A DNA stretch of 7,122 bases from Candidatus Moraniibacteriota bacterium (GCA_029933995.1 JAOZNB010000040.1:1-7122); one strand, 5' to 3'; counted from the stretch's first letter, positions 1 through 5,310 are shown. The notes: generated from the letters alone by a model not told the origin. Numbers and translations: made by a program.

Positions 1-356
1 GCTTGCTTTTTAATACTTACCACCATAATAGTATCTGCCAAAGTTCCTCCACCAGTAACACCCTTGCCACGCATACCTAAAAGAACGATATTTATTCGCC
101 CATCTTCTTCACCATCAAGTTTATTTTCTACAAGAGGAAGTGACTTTACAAGACTTCCCAAAACATTACTATTTGGAGCAATCTTATCAATAACCTTTGT
201 AGCTGCAAATGCACAACCACCCAAAAGTACAACCACAATTACAATAATTATAATTATTTTCTTTATTTTCTTTTTTTTATCAACTTGTTGATCACCTTGT
301 TTAACATAAGAAACGTTGGGGGAACTTTGCTGTGTTGACTTTGTAGACCTTCTCAT
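1..356 (-). CDS. LCP (LytR-CpsA-Psr) family protein, N-terminal part, cut by window edge
   Basis: The first 118 codons are present; the rest lies beyond position 1. The N-terminus is cytoplasmic and polar, with a lysine cluster at residues 27-33 (KKKKIKK). A membrane anchor follows at about 34-52 (IIIIIVIVVVLLGG then CAFAA), and then the start of the extracellular domain. Residues 87-115 hold the family's first conserved block: RINIVLLGMRGKG, a glycine run, then LADTIMVVSI. LCP proteins transfer lipid-linked glycopolymers from a polyprenyl carrier to peptidoglycan or related acceptors, and D108 fits the conserved Asp of the RSDT-type motif. The usual Arg of that motif is Leu here (L106). The ATG at 356 is preceded directly by an in-frame TAA, so no longer start is possible. 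No Shine-Dalgarno is visible. The gene begins 30 bases after the glycosyltransferase stop on the same strand, so cotranscription is likely. Family call is from recognition of this block only; the catalytic core is not in view. Confidence 0.82.
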   Translation of the reverse strand, partial: MRRSTKSTQQSSPNVSYVKQGDQQVDKKKKIKKIIIIIVIVVVLLGGCAFAATKVIDKIAPNSNVLGSLVKSLPLVENKLDGEEDGRINIVLLGMRGKGVTGGGTLADTIMVVSIKKQ

Positions 357-379
357 AATTTACTAGATTTAATATAAAC

Positions 380-406
380 AAAAAAATTATAGTGATTTAT
401 ACACTA
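380..406 (-). terminator. weak hairpin plus T-run at the end of the glycosyltransferase gene
   Basis: On the minus strand TAGTG (406-402) can pair with CACTA (394-390) around a 7-base loop. The stop codon TAA (389-387) and a run of seven T (386-380) follow. The stem is only 5 bp and AT-rich, so at most this is a leaky terminator or attenuator between the glycosyltransferase and the LCP gene. It may equally be chance in AT-rich DNA. Confidence 0.25.
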
Positions 407-1511
407 ATTGCAATTTTATAGCTGACGTATGCCAAGAAAATTTTTCTTTTTGCATTTGAGCCACTATCAAAACACCTTCCCTTATACTATCATTAACTAA
501 AGCATCATACAACACTCTCGTACATTGGTCAACATTACACACATCAAAATATAAGACACCATTTGCTCCGATTTCTCTATGTGAAGGTATATCACTAGCC
601 ACAACAACTGTATTAGTCTCAAATGCTTCTAATATTGGCACACCAAATCCTTCATATAATGATGGAAATGCAAAAACTTGTGCCTTTGCAAATATATCAA
701 ATTTATCTTCCTCGTCTACATAACCAGTAAAAATAATCTTTTCTTTTAACTTTGAATATTTATCAATTATTTGCTCGATGTTGCTATCAAAATTATGAGA
801 CTGTCCACCTACTAATACCAAATCTACATCATCAACATCTTTCACTAACTGTGCAAAAGCCTCTATCAAAAATGGGATATTTTTACGTGGCTGCATCGTC
901 CCAAGTGCCAAAATATACTTTTCTGGCAAATTATACTTTTTTTGTATTACGTCATAATCCTGCCCAGATTTTTTAATATTGACAGCATTATACACTACAC
1001 TAATTTTTTCTGGTGCTACATTATAATATTTTATAATTTCATCTTTTGTAAATTGTGACACTGCAATTATTTTATCAGATTTATTTAGCGCTCTAGGTAT
1101 CAATTTATTTAGAAAGAAAGCGTCTTTTTTTGAAATTAATTCTTTGTGCACGTGAAAGGACACATCATGAATATGCGTCACGATCTTTGTGTGCACAGGC
1201 ATGAAAAACGGGATAATATATTGCGTATGATAAATATCAATTTTTTCCTCCATGCAATATCGTGCAACCCTCCAACCATTCCACACAAATTTATTACCAC
1301 TTCCCAACTGTACAATTGTAAAATTATTTTTATTCAGAATTCCTAATTGTTTTTTAATCTTCTCTATGACATCATTTTCACGTTTATCAATTAACAAACG
1401 ATAATCAATATCAATATCAATCTGTGCAAGATTTTTAACCAATTCAAAAAACACCACCTCATCACCAGTACGTCCTTTGCCAATATTTCGAATATCAATT
1501 GCTATTTTCAT
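387..1511 (-). CDS. GT4-type glycosyltransferase (GT-B fold)
   Basis: This 374-residue protein has the usual length of family 4 (group 1) glycosyltransferases, which move a sugar from a nucleotide-sugar donor to a lipid-linked or growing glycan at the cytoplasmic face of the membrane. The N-terminal half opens with MKIAIDIRNI and a glycine motif RTGDE (residues 14-18). It carries HDVS at 115-118 and IAVSQFTKDEI at 149-159, typical of the acceptor domain and hinge. The C-terminal half starts at about 200 with LGTMQPRKN (203-211), whose R209/K210 fit the donor-phosphate site. It holds the E-x7-E signature YEGFGVPILE, with E287 and E295 as the donor-binding and catalytic pair. Donor and acceptor sugars cannot be read from the sequence. 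The ATG at 1511 gives the canonical N-terminus; no clear Shine-Dalgarno precedes it. The gene lies 114 bases after the NUDIX gene and 30 bases before the LCP gene, so it probably feeds the polymer that the LCP protein attaches. Confidence 0.92.
   Translation of the reverse strand: MKIAIDIRNIGKGRTGDEVVFFELVKNLAQIDIDIDYRLLIDKRENDVIEKIKKQLGILNKNNFTIVQLGSGNKFVWNGWRVARYCMEEKIDIYHTQYIIPFFMPVHTKIVTHIHDVSFHVHKELISKKDAFFLNKLIPRALNKSDKIIAVSQFTKDEIIKYYNVAPEKISVVYNAVNIKKSGQDYDVIQKKYNLPEKYILALGTMQPRKNIPFLIEAFAQLVKDVDDVDLVLVGGQSHNFDSNIEQIIDKYSKLKEKIIFTGYVDEEDKFDIFAKAQVFAFPSLYEGFGVPILEAFETNTVVVASDIPSHREIGANGVLYFDVCNVDQCTRVLYDALVNDSIREGVLIVAQMQKEKFSWHTSAIKLQLVYKSL
1404..1421. repeat. three tandem copies of the hexamer ATCAAT
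   Basis: ATCAAT is repeated at 1404-1409, 1410-1415 and 1416-1421 inside the glycosyltransferase gene. Read on the minus strand it encodes the alternating stretch IDIDID at residues 31-36. Because the unit is 6 bases, gain or loss of copies would keep the frame. Confidence 0.8.
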
Positions 1512-1532
1512 ATCTTGTATTATTATTTTTTG

Positions 1533-1561
1533 ATAATATTATCTATTACCTAACGCACCAA
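1533..1561 (-). promoter_or_regulatory. candidate promoter of the glycosyltransferase gene with a palindrome over the -10
   Basis: On the minus strand TTGGTG (1561-1556) is followed after 17 bases by TATTAT (1538-1533), about 22 bases before the ATG at 1511. The -10 lies within a perfect 12-bp palindrome GATAATATTATC (1532-1543), which might bind a regulator. The -35 matches consensus only in part, and the region is AT-rich, so chance is possible. The short implied leader would fit the lack of a Shine-Dalgarno. Confidence 0.35.
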
Positions 1562-1625
1562 ATAATTTTTCTTCATGTTTCTTGATACAATTGTATTTTT
1601 TGGGTGTGCCAGTATCTAAAAAAAA

Positions 1626-2153
1626 TTACAACAAATTAAGATAATCTAACCCTAAATATGCCGTCTCAGTATCTGTCATATTTCCTGTGTGCAACTGCTT
1701 ACGAAAATCTTCCAATGATAATAAGACAACTTCAATTTCCTCATTAGGGTCTAATTTAGGCTCGCTAATACATTTGCAATTTGTCGCAACAAATGCATAT
1801 CTATGCAATGTTGAATACCCACAACCATAGACCTGTGTCACAAATTCTATATCTCCCGCATAGCCAGTTTCTTCTAGTAATTCTCGTGCAATTGCATCCT
1901 CTGGCGTCTCACCATCATCTTTGCCTCCTCCCGGTAATTCCAATAGAATTTTCTTCGGACCCGGTCGAAATTGCTTTGCCAAGATAACCTGATTATCCTC
2001 GGTAAGTGCTAAAACACACACAGGATTACCTTCTTTTTTTATAATAAATTCATGTTTTTTACCATCTTCAAATTCAAACTGTACACTATCTAAATTACGT
2101 CCAAATTTTCCACACATTACTTCACGAGAAATTTCTTTCCATTGATAAACCAT
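1626..2153 (-). CDS. NUDIX hydrolase, ADP-ribose pyrophosphatase-like
   Basis: The 175-residue protein carries a complete Nudix box: G76-x5-E82-x7-R90-E91-x2-E94-E95-x-G97. The glutamates bind the divalent metal and drive hydrolysis of a nucleoside diphosphate linked to another moiety. The stretch before the box, QFRPGPKKILLELPGG (61-76), matches the pattern seen in ADP-ribose and nucleotide-sugar pyrophosphatases (NudF/YffH group). The C-terminal TGNMTDTETAYLGLDYL (156-172) matches the closing helix of the same group. Substrate is inferred from these patterns; ADP-ribose, a nucleotide sugar or another NDP-X are all possible. The ATG at 2153 has no Shine-Dalgarno. It is the first gene after the terminator at 2201-2235, so it should open a new transcript. 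Downstream on the same strand are the glycosyltransferase and the LCP gene, which makes a role in nucleotide-sugar turnover possible but unproven. Confidence 0.9.
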   Translation of the reverse strand: MVYQWKEISREVMCGKFGRNLDSVQFEFEDGKKHEFIIKKEGNPVCVLALTEDNQVILAKQFRPGPKKILLELPGGGKDDGETPEDAIARELLEETGYAGDIEFVTQVYGCGYSTLHRYAFVATNCKCISEPKLDPNEEIEVVLLSLEDFRKQLHTGNMTDTETAYLGLDYLNLL

Positions 2154-2159
2154 AAAAAT

Positions 2160-2165
2160 ATTATA
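2160..2165 (-). promoter_or_regulatory. candidate -10 hexamer before the NUDIX gene
   Basis: A perfect TATAAT on the minus strand (2165-2160) lies only 6 bases before the ATG at 2153. If used, transcription would start at or next to the start codon, giving a nearly leaderless mRNA, which would fit the missing Shine-Dalgarno. No good -35 is seen at 16-18 bases. A second hexamer, TATAGT (2179-2174), lies further upstream. A promoter is expected somewhere in 2154-2200 because a terminator ends just upstream. Confidence 0.25.
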
Positions 2166-2200
2166 ATTAATTTACTATAATTAAGAATATCACAAAAATC

Positions 2201-2235
2201 AAAAGAAAAACAGGATTGTGATTAACACAACCCTG
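2201..2235 (-). terminator. Rho-independent terminator of the ligase/small-gene operon
   Basis: On the minus strand CAGGGTTGTG (2235-2226) pairs along all 10 bases, with one G-U, with CACAATCCTG (2220-2211) around the loop TTAAT. TTTTTCTTTT (2210-2201) follows. It lies 30 bases after the stop of the 65-residue gene and separates that operon from the NUDIX gene. There is no T-run on the other strand, so it works in one direction. Confidence 0.85.
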
Positions 2236-2264
2236 CCTATTCATTGAGCCAACTCTCTATTTTT

Positions 2265-2462
2265 TTACTCAATGAGTTTCATATTTGGAGCAATTCCTTT
2301 ATGCACCAATTTAGCAGTTGCTGCCGAAAAATTCAAAATAAAGCCTGAACGTTGCGATCGTGCACGAAATGGCAATGGACCACCTTGTCCAGCTTCAATG
2401 GTACATACTTGAAACCCTGAACCCTGAAAAACTTGTATAATTTTACCATTTAAATGTGCCAT
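2265..2462 (-). CDS. small protein of unknown function (65 residues)
   Basis: I do not recognise this protein. It is short, has no membrane segment or signal peptide, and looks mostly beta-stranded: KIIQVFQG, FQVCTIEAG, then GQGGPLPFRARSQRSGF (25-41) rich in Gly, Arg and Ser, and a final AAT-AKLVHKGIAPNMKLIE part. The middle glycine/arginine segment could be a nucleic-acid or ligand loop, but that is a guess. The ATG at 2462 is supported by AGAAGG (2476-2471) 8 bases upstream. The gene starts 21 bases after the stop of the 97-residue gene and is followed by a strong terminator, so it is the last gene of the ligase operon. Coding is supported by the ribosome site, spacing and terminator. Confidence 0.7.
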   Translation of the reverse strand: MAHLNGKIIQVFQGSGFQVCTIEAGQGGPLPFRARSQRSGFILNFSAATAKLVHKGIAPNMKLIE

Positions 2463-2483
2463 TGAATATACCTTCTGAAATTA

Positions 2484-2777
2484 TCATTGCATACGTTTTT
2501 GTTCAGCTTCACGTCCCTCTTTTAACATATTTACACCATCCTGGGCATACTGAATTAAAAAGTCATTACCTGTAGCACGCACCAAATCTAAATACCGCTC
2601 TGGATCTTCATTCAACATCCTCATATCTTTCAGGATAGATTGTGCATCAGGTAGATCAGCAAAAACCTTTGCTAATGCTTGTAAATTTGCCACATGTAAT
2701 TGTGTAATTTCTCCACTGATTGGCACTAACATTAATTCATTAAATATGTCCTGTGCCAATTTATTATTTTTTTCCAC
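2484..2777 (-). CDS. small, mostly helical protein of unknown function (97 residues)
   Basis: I do not recognise this protein. It looks all-helical and cytoplasmic, with no membrane segment. Helix-like stretches run about 5-17 (NKLAQDIFNELML), 24-41 (TQLHVANLQALAKVFADL), 43-54, 58-67 and 70-95, with a charged C-terminus rich in E, R, K and Q. The start is GTG at 2777, chosen because a perfect AGGAGG lies 8 bases upstream. The stop is TGA, the only one in the window, followed directly by an in-frame TAA. The gene begins 52 bases after the ligase-like membrane protein and is followed after 21 bases by the 65-residue gene, so these three are probably one transcript. A role as an accessory or regulator of the ligase is possible from position only. 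Confidence 0.78.
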   Translation of the reverse strand: MEKNNKLAQDIFNELMLVPISGEITQLHVANLQALAKVFADLPDAQSILKDMRMLNEDPERYLDLVRATGNDFLIQYAQDGVNMLKEGREAEQKRMQ

Positions 2778-2785
2778 GCTTTCTG

Positions 2786-2791
2786 CCTCCT
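2786..2791 (-). promoter_or_regulatory. strong ribosome binding site fixing a GTG start
   Basis: The minus strand reads AGGAGG (2791-2786), then 8 bases, then GTG (2777-2775). This perfect Shine-Dalgarno decides the GTG start of the 97-residue gene. It contrasts with the ligase gene before it, which has no visible site. Confidence 0.85.
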
Positions 2792-2829
2792 GTATTGTTA
2801 AAAAACTTTTTTATTTATCATGAAATATA

Positions 2830-4374
2830 CTACATTTTACGCAAAACGTCAACCATCCCCAGAAACACCCACACAAACCCCAAGAATAATCCTGCATTAA
2901 ATAAATTTGGCACAATGATTGCTACTACTCCTAAAATTGTAAAAATTGCAACACTTTTTATCATCATGCTATTTGACGTACGAAGCATTTTTATAGAATA
3001 TACAACCATACTACCAAACATCACAATAAATATACCTAGTCCTATGAGACCCACTGACAACGCTATCTCTAGAAAAATATTACTAGTATTCAGTGGTGTG
3101 CCACTTTCATCTTCTCCCAAAAGTCCAGCACTACTTCCCCACCCATATCCCAAAAATGGTTTTTGTTTTATATACGAAATTGTTTTTTTATATACCTGTG
3201 CACGCACTGCAATATTTGGATCTGTCCTGTGTATTTTTGTCACAATATTTCCCAATGCAACCTCACCATCAATTTCTTCTAGATTAATATGACGACAATT
3301 ATACTGTTCTAATTCATCAACATTATCAATCACCAATGTAGTGGACAGACATGTCTGTCCACTACATTGGCATGATATGGTAATCTCCTGCAACCCATTA
3401 TTTGTACTTTGCAATCTATTCCCAAGTTCAAAAGAAGTAAGACCAAACATCCAAACAATCAAAATACTACTAACACCCATACTTGCAATCCACAAACTGT
3501 GCCTCGCAAATAATTTATATTTCTTCTGCAAAAATAATATAAGAACATACACAACAATAACAACCGCAGTACCAAGCCATGCACTACGTGCCACCGTAAG
3601 TACAAGTGTAACAAAGGCTATAATTGTCACACCAATAAGTGCACCATCAAAAAACTTCCACAAATGTTTATGATATGCATTATAATATAAATACGCTAAT
3701 ATAATTGCAATAATAAAAACTAAATACATCCCCAACCAATCAGCTTCTACAAATGTAGCATTTGGTCGTCCTGGCATCACCTCCATATGTTCTAAGCCAT
3801 TTTTATATAAAATATTTTGAATAATTGCATATAAGCCGACAACTGTAGCACTTGAAATAATAATTGGAAATAAAGATAAAACATCTTCTTTGCTACGCAC
3901 AAATAATCGTGTAACAAAATACAAAATAACAAATGAAGTAAGTATGATTGTTTGTTTTAACGCCACATCCACATTAGTAACCCAAAACAATCCTACAAAA
4001 CTTAGCAAAGTAAGAACAATCATCAATTTATCAATAATACCTAAAGTCAAAAATTCTTGCCCTGACACACCAAAGACCTTCCGAATAATAACAGCACCAA
4101 AAATAATTATTCCCAAAAGCTGATAAGGTCGCAATGCAATCTCCACAGTATCTGGTGCAATATTTACAATCTCCAAAGGAATCACACCAACAAACAAAGC
4201 AAAAACAACCAACGGATTATAGAGAGCTAATACAAAAAGTCCAATGCTCACACCAGTAAATACCGCTAATGAAATATCACCAAAAAGCCCTATGTGATAC
4301 AAAAATATCAAAGCACTCACAACCAAAACATTCAGAATGGTTAATATTCTTTTATGTGCAACTAATGCATTCAT
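2830..4374 (-). CDS. O-antigen ligase / Wzy-type polymerase-like membrane protein
   Basis: The 514-residue protein has roughly 12-14 hydrophobic segments, from about 11-30 to 482-505, and one large hydrophilic loop at about 313-395 that should face outside. Such Wzy_C-domain proteins polymerise or transfer lipid-linked oligosaccharide at the outer face of the membrane, as WaaL- and Wzy-type enzymes do. Supporting motifs are PGRPNATFVEADWLGMYL (201-218), LTVARSAWLG (259-268) whose R263 is the typical Arg after a transmembrane helix, and RAQVYKKTISYIKQKPFLGY plus GWGSS (391-415), the usual end of the large loop. LEIALSVGLIGLGIF (435-449) is the next helix. Ligase and polymerase cannot be told apart by sequence alone. 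A perfect 38-bp palindrome encodes residues 336-347 inside the loop, yet the frame stays open. The ATG at 4374 lacks a Shine-Dalgarno; the stop is TAG. It heads a likely operon with the 97- and 65-residue genes and diverges from the plus-strand operon at 4489. Confidence 0.88.
   Translation of the reverse strand: MNALVAHKRILTILNVLVVSALIFLYHIGLFGDISLAVFTGVSIGLFVLALYNPLVVFALFVGVIPLEIVNIAPDTVEIALRPYQLLGIIIFGAVIIRKVFGVSGQEFLTLGIIDKLMIVLTLLSFVGLFWVTNVDVALKQTIILTSFVILYFVTRLFVRSKEDVLSLFPIIISSATVVGLYAIIQNILYKNGLEHMEVMPGRPNATFVEADWLGMYLVFIIAIILAYLYYNAYHKHLWKFFDGALIGVTIIAFVTLVLTVARSAWLGTAVVIVVYVLILFLQKKYKLFARHSLWIASMGVSSILIVWMFGLTSFELGNRLQSTNNGLQEITISCQCSGQTCLSTTLVIDNVDELEQYNCRHINLEEIDGEVALGNIVTKIHRTDPNIAVRAQVYKKTISYIKQKPFLGYGWGSSAGLLGEDESGTPLNTSNIFLEIALSVGLIGLGIFIVMFGSMVVYSIKMLRTSNSMMIKSVAIFTILGVVAIIVPNLFNAGLFLGFVWVFLGMVDVLRKM
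3333..3370. repeat. perfect 38-bp palindrome inside the ligase gene
   Basis: The 19-base left arm, starting CCAATGTAG at 3333, is followed at once by its exact reverse complement ending at 3370. The centre is GGACAGACATGTCTGTCC (3343-3360), and the next outer bases (A3332, C3371) do not pair. As RNA it would fold into a hairpin of about 17 bp with a 4-base loop. There is no T-run on either side, so it is not a terminator. On the minus strand it is read in frame as QCSGQTCLSTTL. A perfect arm of 19 bp inside a coding region is very unlikely by chance and suggests an inserted palindromic repeat. Confidence 0.95.
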
Positions 4375-4380
4375 AGTTAA

Positions 4381-4409
4381 TTGACAAATTATTTAAAATA
4401 TTATATATT
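4381..4409 (+). promoter_or_regulatory. near-consensus sigma-70-type promoter of the plus-strand operon
   Basis: TTGACA (4381-4386, a perfect -35) is followed after exactly 17 bases by TATATT (4404-4409, five of six -10 positions). Transcription would start near 4416, giving a leader of about 70 bases before the ATG at 4489. This is the best promoter match in the window. The -35 begins 7 bases from the start codon of the divergent ligase gene. Confidence 0.75.
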
Positions 4410-4427
4410 TATCTATCAGTATTTTAA
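4400..4427 (-). promoter_or_regulatory. candidate promoter of the ligase operon, overlapping the divergent one
   Basis: On the minus strand a perfect TATAAT (4405-4400) lies 16 bases after TTAAAA (4427-4422, a weak -35). The implied start is near 4393, about 19 bases before the ligase ATG. Its -10 shares two bases with the -10 of the plus-strand promoter, so the two could not be bound by polymerase at once. Confidence 0.4.
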
Positions 4428-4488
4428 CATAAACAGTCAATTCACAAAAGCTGACTACATAAAATCTTTTGGAGTATAAGGTTTAGAA

Positions 4489-4860
4489 ATGGAAATCATT
4501 ATTACTAACTGGGTTAATAAAAAATATCCAGATGCTGTCAAGAAACTCATCACACTACTTGAAAATTGTATGGATAATAAAAGCTTTGCTATAACTAAAG
4601 CAACAGGTTCTTACACAAGAATTGAAATCCGTATGAAAAATTGTGATAAAAGTGTATTAGCTTACACTATTAAAATACATACCAATTTGTCTGAAAGTGC
4701 AAAAAAGCAAGTACTTGACATTAAAATACCATTAGAAAATTTCAAGGATGAATGTGGAAAGTTTTTTCAAGAAGCAATAGCTCTACGAAACATCGTGGAA
4801 ATGAAACGTCCATTTGGACTAAACGTAATATGTGTGTCATATTTATCACCCACACAATAA
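4489..4860 (+). CDS. unknown protein, first gene of a two-gene plus-strand operon (123 residues)
   Basis: I do not recognise this protein. It has no membrane segment or signal peptide and looks like a small soluble alpha/beta protein. There is a helix at about 12-29 (KYPDAVKKLITLLENCMD), beta strands at about 33-37, 43-50 (TRIEIRMK) and 57-64 (LAYTIKIH), a strand near 75-81, a helix at 82-104 (LENFKDECGKFFQEAIALRNIVE) and a final strand at 110-119 (GLNVICVSYL). Four Cys are present (27, 52, 89, 115). The segment ATGSYTRIEIRMK (38-50) resembles ATTTKTQIDLRIK of the next gene product. The ATG at 4489 has AAGG (4478-4481) 7 bases upstream and GGAG slightly further (4471-4474). A near-consensus promoter precedes it, and it is separated by 20 bases from the second gene. 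With that gene it forms the only plus-strand unit of the window. Confidence 0.75.
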   Translation: MEIIITNWVNKKYPDAVKKLITLLENCMDNKSFAITKATGSYTRIEIRMKNCDKSVLAYTIKIHTNLSESAKKQVLDIKIPLENFKDECGKFFQEAIALRNIVEMKRPFGLNVICVSYLSPTQ

Positions 4861-4866
4861 CTCAAT

Positions 4867-4874
4867 AAAGGAGG
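4867..4874 (+). promoter_or_regulatory. strong ribosome binding site of the second plus-strand gene
   Basis: AAAGGAGG lies 6 bases before the ATG at 4881, in the 20-base gap between the two plus-strand genes. It supports both translation of the second gene and the ATG chosen. Confidence 0.9.
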
Positions 4875-4880
4875 TTTATA

Positions 4881-5210
4881 ATGACAGATATACCAACACC
4901 TAAAGAATTGCGTGTTGAGCTAGAAGCTGAAGAAAAGATTGACTCTATAGTCAATGAACTAGCTGTACAAATTGTCACAAAACTTAGGGCCACCTATTCT
5001 ATAGAATTTATAGATATCAGAAAAGTTACAATGACATCCATTAAGCAAAAATTTAAAATGATACCTGCAACTCCAGCTTCATTAACGTCAATAATTCAAT
5101 CAAAACTCGAGACTTTATTCAAGGAGAAAAATTGGAAAATAGAAACTTTATCAGCAACAACTACAAAAACTCAAATTGATCTGCGTATAAAAATATATCC
5201 AGATCAATAA
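4881..5210 (+). CDS. unknown protein, second gene of the plus-strand operon (109 residues)
   Basis: I do not recognise this protein. It appears soluble, with no signal peptide. An acidic, probably helical N-terminus (7-36, rich in E, then IVNELAVQIVTKLRA) is followed by a strand-like part (40-48), a Lys-rich region (55-59), a proline/threonine linker (61-69), a helix at about 68-83 (LTSIIQSKLETLFKEK) and a C-terminal hairpin at 85-106 (WKIETLSA then TTTKTQIDLRIKIY). The helix-plus-hairpin end resembles residues 16-50 of the upstream product, sharing A-T-x3-T-x-I-x2-R-x-K at identical spacing. This hints at a common origin or a common interaction surface, but the match is short. There are no Cys. 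The strong ribosome site, the 20-base gap and the terminator at 5260-5310 show that it ends the operon. Confidence 0.77.
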   Translation: MTDIPTPKELRVELEAEEKIDSIVNELAVQIVTKLRATYSIEFIDIRKVTMTSIKQKFKMIPATPASLTSIIQSKLETLFKEKNWKIETLSATTTKTQIDLRIKIYPDQ

Positions 5211-5259
5211 AGAAAAAGTGATTATTTTATTTTTCCTTTTAGGAAATAACGTTCCTCAT

Positions 5260-5310
5260 GACCCAGCACACATTATACAATAATTGTATTTATGTCCCTG
5301 CTGGTCTTTT
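5260..5310 (+). terminator. long hairpin terminator after the plus-strand operon
   Basis: GACCCAGCA (5260-5268) pairs, with one bulged C, with TGCTGGTC (5299-5306). Inside, CAT (5271-5273) faces ATG (5292-5294), and ATACAA (5275-5280) pairs with TTGTAT (5284-5289) around the loop TAA. TTTTATTTAT follows from 5307. The stacked stem and T-run read as a Rho-independent terminator about 50 bases after the stop at 5210. The stretch 5211-5259 before it holds only AT-rich sequence with a small TTTCC/GGAAA hairpin. Confidence 0.65.

Noticed and set aside
64..291. A 75-codon plus-strand open frame at the left end.
   Set aside because: It is the complement of the LCP N-terminus; its isoleucine- and phenylalanine-rich tail comes from the AT-rich membrane-anchor codons. 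The minus strand shows the LCP block.
1..356. A lipoprotein signal at LLGGC (residues 44-48) of the LCP protein.
   Set aside because: The segment before it is too long and polar for a lipoprotein signal, and LCP proteins normally keep an N-terminal anchor. Cys at this place is probably incidental.
1585..1601. ATACAATTGTAT plus the following T-run as a plus-strand terminator.
   Set aside because: The palindrome leaves no room for a stable loop, the stem is AT-rich, and no plus-strand gene ends there.
2481..2486. Possible use of TGA as a glycine codon, as in Gracilibacteria and Absconditabacteria.
   Set aside because: The only gene ending in TGA has TAA as the next codon, and no other gene holds an in-frame TGA. 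All conserved glycines use GGN codons, so the standard bacterial code fits.
2753..3292. A 179-codon open frame on the plus strand.
   Set aside because: It lies opposite the ligase gene and the 97-residue gene, has no ribosome site, and reads like an antisense shadow with low-complexity content. The minus strand has clear family motifs here.
3333..3370. The 38-bp palindrome as a transcription terminator.
   Set aside because: No T-run follows it on either strand, and it lies inside an intact open frame.
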